The notes under the pieces are model-generated. The model was not told the DNA's origin. It was given only the letters and a program-made list of their open reading frames with translations, and did not search any database. Below, in pieces: positions 41,576-50,198 of a DNA stretch of 64,000 nucleotides. Position 1 is the first letter of the stretch. Every line of letters begins with the position of its first letter. Source of the DNA: Pseudomonas monteilii NBRC 103158 = DSM 14164 (GTDB lineage Bacteria; Pseudomonadota; Gammaproteobacteria; Pseudomonadales; Pseudomonadaceae); NCBI RefSeq assembly GCF_000730605.1, contig NZ_BBIS01000038.1, positions 30,401 to 94,400 of the forward strand. The letters are read 5' to 3'. Made by a program: the position numbers and the translations under genes.

Positions 41576-43471
41576 ATGTCTGTTTCCGTTCGCGACGCCT
41601 TGCGCATGGCTGCGCTGTATGTAGTGCTCTCGATCCTCTGGCTGGTGCTGGCCGAGGTGGTGCTGCACGGCATGACTGACGATCCCCTTGCATTGACCGT
41701 GGGGCGGCAGATCAATGTGGTGCTGTGGGTGCTGTTCAGTGCTTTGCTGATTTACGTGTCGCGGGTGCGCCTGCTTAACTTCATCGGCCGTGGTGCCCGC
41801 TTGCGTTGCGAAGACCGGGAACGGCTGCGCATGGCGGCTGCGGTGTTCGACAGCACACTCGAAGGGGTGCTGGTCACCGACCGCCAGGGCCTGATCGTGC
41901 ACGTCAACCGCGCATTCATGCGCATCACCGGCTACCAGCAGGATGAGGTCATCGGGCAGCGCCCGAACAAGTTCAAATCAGGCCGCCATGGGTTGCCGTT
42001 CTACGAGCAGATCTTCGCCACGCTGGCCGATAAGGGCGAGTGGAGCGGGGAAATCTGGAACCGGCGCAAAAGCGGCGAAATCTACCCGCAATGGCAGACC
42101 ATTTGCGCCATTCGCGACGACGATGGTGAACTGAGCCATTACGTGGCGGTATTCAGTGACATCAGCGCAATCAAGCATTCGGAGCAGGAACTGGCCTACC
42201 TGGCCCACTACGACCCGTTGACCGGCCTGCCCAACCGCCTGCTGTTCACCGACCGCGTCGAGCAGGCCTTGGCGGCGGCTCAGGCCAACAAGCGCGGTTG
42301 TGCCCTGTTGCTGCTGGACCTGGACCACTTTCAGAGCATCAACGATGGCCTGGGCCACACCATCGGTGACCAGTTGCTGAAGCTGGTGGGCGAGCGCCTG
42401 GGGGAGGTACTGGGTGCAGGCGTGACCTTGGCGCGCTTGGGTGGCGACGAATTTGGCGTGCTGGCGGAGAACTGCCAGCAGGTCGGCCAGGCGGGCAAGC
42501 TGGCGCAGTGCATCATCGAGCGTATGCGCGAGCCGTTCCAGTTCGATGGCCATCGCCTGTTCATCAGTGTCAGTGCGGGCATCAGCCTGTTCCCCAGCGA
42601 CGCGTTGAGTGCCGAACAACTGCTGCGCAATGCCGATTCGGCACTGTTCAAAGCCAAGAGCAACGGGCGGGCGTGCTATGCGCTGTATACCGAAGAGCTG
42701 ACCGCCCATGCCCAGCACCGGGTAGAGACCGCCGGTGAGCTGCGCCGGGCCCTGGAGCAGGATGAGCTGCGGGTGTACTTCCAGCCGGTACATGACCTGG
42801 CTTCAGGCCGACAAGTCGGGGTCGAAACGCTGGTGCGCTGGCAGCACCCCCAGCGCGGCCTGGTGCCGCCGGGCGAGTTCATCCCGATTGCCGAGCGCAC
42901 GGGGCTGATTGCCGAGATCGACTCCTGGGTGCTGCGCCAGGCCTGCCGACAAATGGTGCAGTGGCAGGCTGAAGGCCGGCAGCTGGCGTTCGTGGCGGTA
43001 AACATCTCCAGCCGCCTGTTTGGCCAGCACGAGTTGTACCGGCAGGTGGCCGAAGTGCTGCACGAGACGGGCCTGGCCCCGGCCCTGCTGGAGCTCGAAG
43101 TAACCGAAAGCGCGGTGATGGAAGACCCGGAAGTGGCACTGGAGCAGTTGCACCGGTTGCGTGAGCTGGGGGTGACCTTGGCCATCGATGACTTTGGCAC
43201 CGGGTATTCGTCGCTGCTGCGGCTCAAGCGTTTGCCGGTGCAGAAGCTGAAAATCGACCAGGGCTTCGTGGCCGGTTTGCCGTACGATGAAGACGACATC
43301 GCGATCGTGCGGGTGATCATCGCCTTGGCCCACAGCATGGGTATGCAGGTGCATGCCGAGGGCATCGAGCTGGCAGAGCAGGCCAGCTTCTTGCTGCAAG
43401 AGCAGTGTCAGCTGGGGCAGGGCTATTGGTTCGGGCGGCCGGTACCGGCTGGGGATATTCGCTGGGATTGA
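41576..43471 (+). CDS. Membrane PAS-GGDEF-EAL c-di-GMP protein
   Basis: A 631-residue inner-membrane protein. Two N-terminal helices (about residues 12-32 and 47-64) precede a PAS domain (VFDSTLEGVLVTDRQG ... HVNRAFMRITGY), then GGDEF from about 210 (ARLGGDEFGVL; cyclase motif intact) and EAL from about 380. The EAL motif reads ETL (GVETLVRWQHP), which keeps the metal-binding Glu. DDFGTGYSSLLRLKRLPVQKLKID is intact. Either activity is possible; which dominates cannot be told. It is divergent from desA, 146 bp apart. Confidence 0.88.
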   Translation: MSVSVRDALRMAALYVVLSILWLVLAEVVLHGMTDDPLALTVGRQINVVLWVLFSALLIYVSRVRLLNFIGRGARLRCEDRERLRMAAAVFDSTLEGVLVTDRQGLIVHVNRAFMRITGYQQDEVIGQRPNKFKSGRHGLPFYEQIFATLADKGEWSGEIWNRRKSGEIYPQWQTICAIRDDDGELSHYVAVFSDISAIKHSEQELAYLAHYDPLTGLPNRLLFTDRVEQALAAAQANKRGCALLLLDLDHFQSINDGLGHTIGDQLLKLVGERLGEVLGAGVTLARLGGDEFGVLAENCQQVGQAGKLAQCIIERMREPFQFDGHRLFISVSAGISLFPSDALSAEQLLRNADSALFKAKSNGRACYALYTEELTAHAQHRVETAGELRRALEQDELRVYFQPVHDLASGRQVGVETLVRWQHPQRGLVPPGEFIPIAERTGLIAEIDSWVLRQACRQMVQWQAEGRQLAFVAVNISSRLFGQHELYRQVAEVLHETGLAPALLELEVTESAVMEDPEVALEQLHRLRELGVTLAIDDFGTGYSSLLRLKRLPVQKLKIDQGFVAGLPYDEDDIAIVRVIIALAHSMGMQVHAEGIELAEQASFLLQEQCQLGQGYWFGRPVPAGDIRWD

Positions 43472-43502
43472 GATCTTGGGGCTGCAAAGCAGCCCCCGGC
43501 AT

Positions 43503-44147
43503 TCAACGCTTGTTCAAGCCCTTCGCCAAGCGGTCCCCGCCCAGCTGGATCAACGCCACCAACGCCACCAGCATGGCGATCACGGTCAGCATGATTTGGC
43601 TGTCGAAACGCTGGTAGCCATACCGGTAGGCAATATCCCCCAACCCCCCCGCACCAATCGCGCCGGCCATGGCCGAAGAGTTGATCAGGGTTACCAGGGT
43701 AATGGTGAAGCCGCCGACAATGCCGGGCAGCGCCTCAGGCAAGAGCACATGCCAGACGATGTGCCAGCGTCGGCAGCCCATGGCCTGCGCAGCTTCCACC
43801 AGGCCATGGTCCACTTCGCGCAGGCTGACCTCGGCAATCCGCGCGAAGAACGGGGTGGCGGCAATGGTCAGCGGCACCACCGCCGCCCATACGCCGTAAG
43901 TGGTGCCTACCACCAGGCGTGTGAAGGGGATCAGCGCGACCATCAGGATCAGGAACGGAATCGAACGGAACAGGTTGACGAAGGCGCCCAACACGCGATT
44001 AAGCAGCGGTGCTTCGAAGATGCCACATTTGTCGCTGGTGACCAGCAGCACCGCCATCGGTACCCCTACCAGCAGGGCGATCAGCGACGACACACCGACC
44101 ATCAGCAGGGTATCGAGCAAACCTTCCAGCAAGCGATCAAACCACAT
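43503..44147 (-). CDS. metI: MetI-like ABC permease
   Basis: The 214-residue permease of a methionine-type ABC importer, with five hydrophobic segments and the EAA loop AAQAMGCRRWHIVWHVLLPEALPGI. E. coli MetI has 217 residues. The start at 44147 gives the usual short N-terminus and overlaps the end of the ATPase gene by 11 bp, so the subunits are coupled. It is the last gene of a six-gene minus-strand operon that begins with two SfnB-like genes at 49934. The real ligand may be an organosulfur compound rather than methionine. Confidence 0.87.
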   Translation of the reverse strand: MWFDRLLEGLLDTLLMVGVSSLIALLVGVPMAVLLVTSDKCGIFEAPLLNRVLGAFVNLFRSIPFLILMVALIPFTRLVVGTTYGVWAAVVPLTIAATPFFARIAEVSLREVDHGLVEAAQAMGCRRWHIVWHVLLPEALPGIVGGFTITLVTLINSSAMAGAIGAGGLGDIAYRYGYQRFDSQIMLTVIAMLVALVALIQLGGDRLAKGLNKR

Positions 44148-45246
44148 GGCCCAGTACCTCAACGTCCTCGGCCCAGCGGCGGGCGCGCTCCAGTAATTGA
44201 TGAGTGTCATGCGGCGAGTGCCGCACCGAAAGGATCAGTTGGCCCAAGGCATGTTCGCCAATGGTCTCCACGCCGCCCTGCAGCAAGCGCACACGCCCAC
44301 CCAGTTCGTTGAACAGGGCAGACAGTTCAGGTTCGCCCAGCACCGTCAGTTTCAACACCACGGCACTGTCGCGGCTCGCCGGGCTGGCTTGCAGGCTGGC
44401 TTGCAGCGCGGCAGGCAGCCTGGCCTGCAGTGGTGCAAGCAAGGTGCGGGTGACCTCGTGGCGAGGCGAACCGAACACCCGCCAGACCTCGCCCTGTTCG
44501 ACCACTTCGCCACGCTCGAGCACCACCACCCGGTGGCAGATATCGCGGATCACGGCCATTTCGTGGGTGATCAGCACGATGGTCAGCCCCAGGCGCTGGT
44601 TGATGTCGCGCAGCAGCTCAAGGATCGAGGCCGTGGTTTCCGGGTCCAGCGCGGAGGTGGCCTCGTCGCACAGCAGAATCTCGGGGTCGTGTACCAGCGC
44701 CCGGGCAATACCGACGCGCTGCTTTTGCCCGCCGGACAGCTGCGCCGGGTAGACGTGGTGTTTTTCCTGCAGGCCAACCAGCTCCAGCAGTTCACGCACC
44801 TTGCGCTGGCGCTCGGCCTTGGCCACACCGGCCACTTTCAACGGCAGCTCGACGTTCTGCCACACCGTTTTGGCCGACATCAGGTTGAAGTGCTGGAAGA
44901 TCATGCCGATGCGCCGACGCAGCGCCACCAGGTGGTCTTCGTCGAAGGGGGCGATGTCCACCTGATTGATCAGCACTCGGCCCTGGCAGGGTTGCTCCAG
45001 ACGGTTGATGGTACGCAACAGCGATGACTTGCCGGCTCCGCTGCGGCCGATGATGCCGAAGATCTCGCCATGGCGGATGTTCAGGTCGATGCCTTGCAAG
45101 GCCGGTTGTGCCTGGCCAGGGTAGGTCTTGCCCAGGCCGATGAAGCGCACATGGGCTTCATTGACCTCCGGGCGCAGGGCCTGTTCCTTGACCGTTGGCG
45201 GCAATGGTTGGGGGGTAGGCGCCCTGAGCGCGCTGGCCTGGCTCAT
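44137..45246 (-). CDS. metN: MetN-like ABC ATPase with C-terminal NIL domain
   Basis: The 369-residue ATP-binding subunit. It has Walker A GRSGAGKSS, signature LSGGQKQR, Walker B ILLCDEATSALD and H-loop THEMAVI. A C-terminal NIL/ACT-like domain (about 285-360) binds the imported ligand and inhibits transport in MetN. About 40 non-conserved Pro-rich residues come first, longer than usual. GGGAAGG precedes the ATG at 45246. The gene is flush with the metQ-like gene on the minus strand and overlaps metI. Confidence 0.88.
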   Translation of the reverse strand: MSQASALRAPTPQPLPPTVKEQALRPEVNEAHVRFIGLGKTYPGQAQPALQGIDLNIRHGEIFGIIGRSGAGKSSLLRTINRLEQPCQGRVLINQVDIAPFDEDHLVALRRRIGMIFQHFNLMSAKTVWQNVELPLKVAGVAKAERQRKVRELLELVGLQEKHHVYPAQLSGGQKQRVGIARALVHDPEILLCDEATSALDPETTASILELLRDINQRLGLTIVLITHEMAVIRDICHRVVVLERGEVVEQGEVWRVFGSPRHEVTRTLLAPLQARLPAALQASLQASPASRDSAVVLKLTVLGEPELSALFNELGGRVRLLQGGVETIGEHALGQLILSVRHSPHDTHQLLERARRWAEDVEVLGHVV

Positions 45247-45247
45247 A

Positions 45248-46048
45248 TCAGCCTTCCCAGCCGGCTTGATAGAGCTTGCCGTGGGCTTTGTCGAGCGCTG
45301 CACGCACGGCTGGCGAGTGCTGATAGATGTCAACGAACTTGGCCAGGCGCGGGTCGTCCTTGCTCTGTGGGCGAATGACGAACTGGATCACGTATTCCTT
45401 GTTCTCCAGGCCGTCGAACAGCAGCGCAGAGCCTGCGTCGAAGCTGTTGGCCAGGCGGATGTAGGCCGGGTAACCCTGCACCAGGTCGGCGTCATCGTAA
45501 GCGCGTACCAGCTGAACTGCCTCGACCTGAAGGATTTTCAGTTTTTTCGGGTTGGCGACGATGTCGTCCTCGGTGGCCTTGTAGCCAACGCCCGGCTTGA
45601 GGGAAATCAGCCCGGCCTTGGCCAGCAGTTGCAGGCCACGGCCGCTGTTGATCGGGTCGTTGGCAATGGCCACGCTGGCGCCTTCAGGCAGCTCGGCAAA
45701 GCTTTTGTACTTTTTCGAGTACAGGCCAACGTTGTTGATGATGCCCGGTGCATAAGGCACCAGGTTGAAGCCAGCAGCTGCCTTGGCGTTTTCCAGGAAC
45801 GGGATGTGCTGGAAGTAGTTCACGTCGATGTCGCCGCTGTTGAGGCTGACGTTGGGTGCGATCCAGTCGCTGAACTCGATCAGCTTCACTTCCAGGCCTT
45901 GTTTGTGCGCTTCTTCCACGGCGGCTTCCAGCGGTATCGCAAAGGCCGAGGTGGTGCCGATCTTCAGTGGGTCGGCTGCCAGGGCGTGGGCGGACAGGCC
46001 AAGGGTGAGGGCAATGGCCGCGACGGGCCGGAACAGTTTCTCAAGCAT
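45248..46048 (-). CDS. metQ: MetQ/NlpA-family periplasmic binding protein, divergent
   Basis: A 266-residue solute-binding protein of the NlpA/MetQ family. The signal peptide (to about residue 24, AHALAADP) lacks a lipobox cysteine, so it should be soluble in the periplasm rather than lipid-anchored as MetQ is in E. coli. The IGTTSAFAIPLEAAVEEA segment differs from the usual ligand-contacting VGVMAGPH-type stretch, while LIEFSDWIAPNVSLNSGDID and NYFQHIPFLE are typical. It overlaps the monooxygenase gene upstream by 8 bp (46041-46048), tying the transporter to oxidative desulfurisation. Confidence 0.82.
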   Translation of the reverse strand: MLEKLFRPVAAIALTLGLSAHALAADPLKIGTTSAFAIPLEAAVEEAHKQGLEVKLIEFSDWIAPNVSLNSGDIDVNYFQHIPFLENAKAAAGFNLVPYAPGIINNVGLYSKKYKSFAELPEGASVAIANDPINSGRGLQLLAKAGLISLKPGVGYKATEDDIVANPKKLKILQVEAVQLVRAYDDADLVQGYPAYIRLANSFDAGSALLFDGLENKEYVIQFVIRPQSKDDPRLAKFVDIYQHSPAVRAALDKAHGKLYQAGWEG

Positions 46049-47432
46049 GGTGCGGGACTCCAGTCGGGGCAGGGGAAGGGACAAAACGATAGGCCGAACC
46101 AGGGTGATCGGCGGGCAAGTGCGGGTGGTCGGACTGGAACAGCTTCTCGCGCAGGGTGCCTTCGGCGTAGGCCGTCTTGTAGCGGCCACGCCGCTGCAGT
46201 TGCGGGATGACCAGGTTGATGAAGTCTTCGAAGCTTTCCGGGGTGACGGTACGGGTCAGGTTGAAACCGTCCAGGCCGGTTTCATCAATCCATGCGATCA
46301 ACTGATCGGCCACCTGTTCGGGTGCGCCGACCAAGGTTACGTAGCGGCCACCGAGGGCGTGCTGCTCAAGCAGACGGCGGCGGGTCCAGGCGTTGTCTTG
46401 TAACTGGCGCGTGGCGGACTGAATGGCGTTGCTCTGGCTGAAGCCGATTGGCTCATCCAGTTCATAGGCCGCAAAGTCTATGCCGGTGGATGCAGCGAAG
46501 TGCGCGACGCCGGCTTCAGGGCTTGCATGGCGCAAGTACTCGGCATGCTTGGCCTGGGCCTCTTGCTCGGTGGCTGCGACGATTACCGTGATCCCCATGA
46601 ACACCTTGATTGCCTGCGGGTCGCGGCCGGCCGCTTGCGCAGCGGCGCGTACCTTGTCGACCTGGGCGCGTGTGGCCGCTTTGTCCTGGCCACTGATGAA
46701 CACGCATTCGGCGTGGCTGCCGGCAAAGGCCAGGCCGCGCTGCGAGCTGCCGGCCTGGAACAGTACCGGCGTGCGCTGTGGCGAGGGTTCGCTCAGGTGA
46801 TAGCCCTCGACGTTGTAGAACTCGCCGTGGTGGCTGACTTTGCGCACCTTGTCGGGCTGGGCGTACACGCGCTGCTGGCGGTCGGCGACCACCGCATCGT
46901 CGGCCCAGCTGCCTTCCAGCAGCTTGTACAGCACCTGCAGGTATTCGTCGGCCTGGTCGTAGCGGCGGTCATGCTCCGGTTGTTGTGCCAGGCCCATGGC
47001 CCGGGCGGCACTGTCGAGGTAGCCGGTGACGATGTTCCAGCCCACCCGGCCATTGCTCAGGTGGTCGAGGGTGGACAGGCGGCGGGCGAACAGGTACGGC
47101 GCCTCGTAGGTGAGGTTGGCGGTAAGGCCGAAACCCAGGTGGCGGGTAACTGCTGCCATGGCCGAGACTAGCAGCAGCGGGTCGTTGACCGGCAGCTGGA
47201 TCGACTCCTTGAGGGTGACGTCCAGCGACTGGCCGTAGATGTCGTAGGTACCCACGATGTCGGCAATGAACAGCCCATCGAACAGGCCGCGTTCCAGCAG
47301 GCGTGCCAGGTTGGTCCAGTAGTCCAGGGTCTTGTACTGGGTCGAGGTGTCCCGTGGGTGGGTCCACAGGCCGTGGTTGATGTGCCCGATGCAGTTCATG
47401 TTGAAGGCATTGAGCAGGAGCTGCTTGGCCAT
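46041..47432 (-). CDS. FMNH2-dependent monooxygenase (NtaA/SnaA/DszA family, luciferase-like)
   Basis: A 463-residue flavin-dependent enzyme of the bacterial-luciferase-like group, related to DszA and NtaA, which attack a C-S or C-N bond with O2 and FMNH2. Blocks MNCIGHINHGLWTHP, FDGLFIADIVGTYDIY and FGLTANLTYEAPYLFARRLSTLDHLSNGRVGWNIVTGY are typical, with LFQAGSSQRGLAFAG in the C-terminal half. The start at 47432 shares its first base with the SfnB stop. The reduced flavin must come from elsewhere; SsuE at 62288 is a candidate. Substrate unknown. Confidence 0.87.
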   Translation of the reverse strand: MAKQLLLNAFNMNCIGHINHGLWTHPRDTSTQYKTLDYWTNLARLLERGLFDGLFIADIVGTYDIYGQSLDVTLKESIQLPVNDPLLLVSAMAAVTRHLGFGLTANLTYEAPYLFARRLSTLDHLSNGRVGWNIVTGYLDSAARAMGLAQQPEHDRRYDQADEYLQVLYKLLEGSWADDAVVADRQQRVYAQPDKVRKVSHHGEFYNVEGYHLSEPSPQRTPVLFQAGSSQRGLAFAGSHAECVFISGQDKAATRAQVDKVRAAAQAAGRDPQAIKVFMGITVIVAATEQEAQAKHAEYLRHASPEAGVAHFAASTGIDFAAYELDEPIGFSQSNAIQSATRQLQDNAWTRRRLLEQHALGGRYVTLVGAPEQVADQLIAWIDETGLDGFNLTRTVTPESFEDFINLVIPQLQRRGRYKTAYAEGTLREKLFQSDHPHLPADHPGSAYRFVPSPAPTGVPHHA

Positions 47433-48613
47433 CAGATAGTCCCCCGGCGTGGCGGGTTGGCATCGTTGAGGTAGTAGTTGCCGATGGCGTGGTACTTCCA
47501 GCGCACCGGGTCGTGCAGGGTGTGCACGCGAGCGTTGCGCCAGTGTCGGTCGAGGTTGTGTTCGGCCAGGGTGGCCTGGCTGCCGCCCAGTTCGAACAGG
47601 GCGGTACCGGCGGCAAGGGAGATCTCGGTGCTGATGGCCCGTGCTTCGGCCACGGCGATGGAGGCGGCGGCCACATTGTCGGCGGTGCTGTCGTCGCGGG
47701 CGCGGTCGAGGTATTCACCGGCGCGTTCCAGCAGGGCCTCGGCGGCGTGCAGGCGGATGGCCAGGTGGCCGAAGCTTTTGAGTGTCAGCGGGTCATCGGT
47801 GGCCTTGTCCAGCCCGGAATCGACCCACGGGCGGCTGCGGGTACGCACGAAGTGCAGGGCATCTTCATAAGCGGCGCGGGCGATGCCGGTGTCGATGGCG
47901 GCATGAAGGATCTGCGCCAGCGGGCCGACCGGAGTAGGGCGCTCGAAGGCGCTCTGGAACGGCACGACGTCGGCAGCGCTGACGTACACGTTGTCGAACA
48001 CCACCGAGCCACTGCCGGTAGTGCGTTGGCCGAAACCGCTCCAGTCGTCGATCACTTGCAGGCCCTGGCTGTCGGCCGGGACGAAGGCCAGTTGCTGTAC
48101 GCCTTGGTCATCAACGACCGAAGTCGGGATGCGCTGGGCATAAATGGCGCCAGTCGAATAGAACTTGCGGCCGTTTATGCGGAAACCGTCACCATCACGG
48201 CTCAGGCGAGTGGTGCGCTCGTTGGCGGTCTTGGTGCCCAGCTCGGCCAGGGCGTTGCCGAAACGCCTGCCGGCCAGTACTTCGGCGTACAGGCGTTGCT
48301 GCTGCTCGGGTGTACCGTTTACCCGTAGCACTTCCAGGCCGTAGAAGTGGTTTTGCGGGATTTGCCCGAGCGAGCCGTCGGCCTGGGCGATACGGGCGAT
48401 GACCTTGGCCAGGGTGACGTTGGACACGCCAGCGCCGCCGAAGGCCTTGGGTACGCTGATGGCCCACAGGCCGGAGCGGGTGAACAGCTCCAGTTCGGCG
48501 TGGGGCAGGCGGCGTTCGCGGTCGCGCAGGGCGCTGTCGCGGCGCAGTTGCTGGGCGATGTCTTCGGCGACATTCAGGGCTTCTGTGTCGCTGGTGATGA
48601 TGTTTGTAGTCAT
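47432..48613 (-). CDS. SfnB/DszC-family acyl-CoA-dehydrogenase-like monooxygenase (copy 1)
   Basis: A 393-residue flavoprotein with an acyl-CoA dehydrogenase fold but used for oxygenation of sulfur compounds, like DszC and SfnB. It carries ELFTRSGLWAISVPKAFGG, NGRKFYSTGAIYAQ and VIDDWSGFGQRTTGSGSVVFDNV, and ends with the diagnostic NLDRHWRNARVHTLHDPVRW block. It is the paralogue of the gene at 48693. The ATG at 48613 is preceded by GGAGAACACC, which directly follows a perfect REP hairpin. It is translationally linked to the LLM monooxygenase (1-bp overlap). Confidence 0.85.
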   Translation of the reverse strand: MTTNIITSDTEALNVAEDIAQQLRRDSALRDRERRLPHAELELFTRSGLWAISVPKAFGGAGVSNVTLAKVIARIAQADGSLGQIPQNHFYGLEVLRVNGTPEQQQRLYAEVLAGRRFGNALAELGTKTANERTTRLSRDGDGFRINGRKFYSTGAIYAQRIPTSVVDDQGVQQLAFVPADSQGLQVIDDWSGFGQRTTGSGSVVFDNVYVSAADVVPFQSAFERPTPVGPLAQILHAAIDTGIARAAYEDALHFVRTRSRPWVDSGLDKATDDPLTLKSFGHLAIRLHAAEALLERAGEYLDRARDDSTADNVAAASIAVAEARAISTEISLAAGTALFELGGSQATLAEHNLDRHWRNARVHTLHDPVRWKYHAIGNYYLNDANPPRRGTI

Positions 48614-48624
48614 GGTGTTCTCCG

Positions 48625-48680
48625 GGGGCCGCTGCGCAGCCCTTCGCGGGCATTCCCGCGAAGGGCTGCGCAGCGGCCCC
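48625..48680. repeat. 26-bp perfect REP hairpin inside the monooxygenase operon
   Basis: Arms 48625-48650 and 48655-48680 are exactly complementary with a CATT loop. The element fills nearly the whole 79-bp space between the two SfnB-like genes. On the minus-strand transcript it ends just before the GGAG ribosome-binding site of copy 1. Confidence 0.93.
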
Positions 48681-48692
48681 AAAGGCAGCAAA

Positions 48693-49934
48693 TCAGATCC
48701 AGGAATGCCGCGCAGGCAGGGTGCCGTTGAGGTGGTACGCGCCCACCGCGTGGTACTTCCAGCGCACCGGGTCATGCAGGGTATGCACCCGGGCGTTGCG
48801 CCAGTGGCGGTCGAGGTTGAACTCGCCAAGGGTGGCGCGGCTGCCGGCCAGTTCGAAAAGCTTTTCGCTGGCTTGCAAGGCGATTTCGGTGGTCAGCACC
48901 TTGGCCTCGGCCACGGCAATCGAGGCTCGCGCCGCACTGGCTGCGTCGATTGGCGCGGCATTGACTTCGTCCAGTACCCGCGCAGCCTTGCGCAGCAGGG
49001 CTTCGGCGGCGTGTAGCTCAAGCTTCAGGCGGCCGATGTCGGCGATTACATACGGGTCGTCGCTGGCGCGGTCCACTTTGGCTTCGATCCACGGGCGAGA
49101 CTTTTCGCGCACGAAGGTGATCGCATCATCAATCGCTGCTTCAGCGATGCCGGCATCAATTGCCGCCTGGATCAGCTGTGAAGCCGCACCCTGGATGTTG
49201 GGGATATCACGCTGGCGCCAGTTGTCGATCACCAGCTCCGCGTCTACCGGCACCTGGTCGAGCAGCACGGTGCCGCTGGCGGTGGTACGTTGGCCAAACC
49301 CGGACCAGTCATCGACGATGCGCAACCCCGGGCTGCCGCGGCGCACGAACGCCAGGCGCTGGCGGCCCTCGTCGTCCAGTGCCTTGACGGCCACCCAGTG
49401 GGCGAACAGGGCGCCGGTGGAATAGAACTTCTCGCCGCTGATGCGATAGCTGTCGCCAGCGCGAGTGATCCGGGCCTTGAGGGTGAGGGTGTCTTTGGTG
49501 CCGCGCTCGGGGCCGGCATTGCCGATGCGCCAACCGTCGAGCACGCTGCGGAAGATCAGCGCCTGTTGCGCCTCGGTGGCTGTCAGGCGAATCAGTTGCA
49601 GCATGCCGAACTGGTTCTGCGGGATCTGCCCCAGAGCCGGGTCGGCGGCGCTGATCACGCGGAACACTTCGGCAACGGTTTCGAACGACACGTCGGGGCC
49701 GCCGTGGGCCTTGGGTACGCTGATGCTGCCCAGGCCGCTGCGGGTGAACAGTTCGATCTCGGCCCAAGGCAGTTTGCGTTGCTGGTCGCGGCGTGCGGCC
49801 TGCTCGCGGGCGACCTCAGCCAGTTCGCGGGCCGCTTGCAAGGCTTCGGCGTCGTTGCGCAGAACTTTGGCCGGCAGCAGCAAGGGCGAGCTGTCGAGAT
49901 CGCTGTGGAATTGGGTGTTTGGCTGGCTGGACAT
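48693..49934 (-). CDS. SfnB/DszC-family acyl-CoA-dehydrogenase-like monooxygenase (copy 2)
   Basis: A 413-residue paralogue of the 47432 gene and first of the operon. ELFTRSGLGSISVPKAHGG, GEKFYSTGALFAHW, IVDDWSGFGQRTTASGTVLLDQV and the NLDRHWRNARVHTLHDPVRWKYH block match the other copy well, but the N-terminus is about 20 residues longer and low-complexity. AAGGAGCG precedes the ATG at 49934. Two such paralogues beside one LLM enzyme suggest sequential oxidation of a sulfur compound. The upstream 264-bp spacer is A+T-rich. Confidence 0.84.
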   Translation of the reverse strand: MSSQPNTQFHSDLDSSPLLLPAKVLRNDAEALQAARELAEVAREQAARRDQQRKLPWAEIELFTRSGLGSISVPKAHGGPDVSFETVAEVFRVISAADPALGQIPQNQFGMLQLIRLTATEAQQALIFRSVLDGWRIGNAGPERGTKDTLTLKARITRAGDSYRISGEKFYSTGALFAHWVAVKALDDEGRQRLAFVRRGSPGLRIVDDWSGFGQRTTASGTVLLDQVPVDAELVIDNWRQRDIPNIQGAASQLIQAAIDAGIAEAAIDDAITFVREKSRPWIEAKVDRASDDPYVIADIGRLKLELHAAEALLRKAARVLDEVNAAPIDAASAARASIAVAEAKVLTTEIALQASEKLFELAGSRATLGEFNLDRHWRNARVHTLHDPVRWKYHAVGAYHLNGTLPARHSWI

Positions 49935-50156
49935 CAGTACCGCTCCTTGGCTGCACTCAATGCCCTGGCGTTACGCACTGGGGTGATTGTGATCCTGACC
50001 ATTCCTGACCTCACAAAAAAGTTGTGCCGCTACAGCTGATCGCGACAGATATGTGCTGGTCCGGTGGTCCGGTTTATATACCCTAATGCTTTATAAAAAG
50101 TTTATGAACTAACTCTTTGGAATATGTATAGAAGGAGGGATTTACAGCGGATGTGC
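49935..50156. promoter_or_regulatory. A+T-rich promoter region of the SfnB-LLM-MetQNI operon
   Basis: A stretch without a gene, markedly A+T-rich at 50070-50130 (TTTATAAAAAGTTTATGAAC). It must carry the promoter of the six-gene minus-strand operon. I see no clear -12/-24 or -10/-35 pair. A sulfur-starvation regulator is likely, by analogy with the related sfn genes. Confidence 0.45.
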
Positions 50157-50190
50157 CGGCCCTTTCGCGGGTAAACCCGCGAAAGGGCCG
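50157..50190. repeat. REP palindrome, 15-bp stem, TAAA loop
   Basis: Arms 50157-50171 and 50176-50190 (CGGCCCTTTCGCGGG and its complement) surround TAAA. It lies 9 bp past the tcyN stop on the minus strand and is positioned to end or stabilise that transcript. Confidence 0.9.
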
Positions 50191-50198
50191 TAACAGGT

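Noticed and set aside
45247..49934. SAM riboswitch or methionine-type leader for the metNIQ-like genes
   Set aside because: The genes overlap or lie 1 bp apart inside an operon with no leader space, and no structured element is visible in the upstream spacer.
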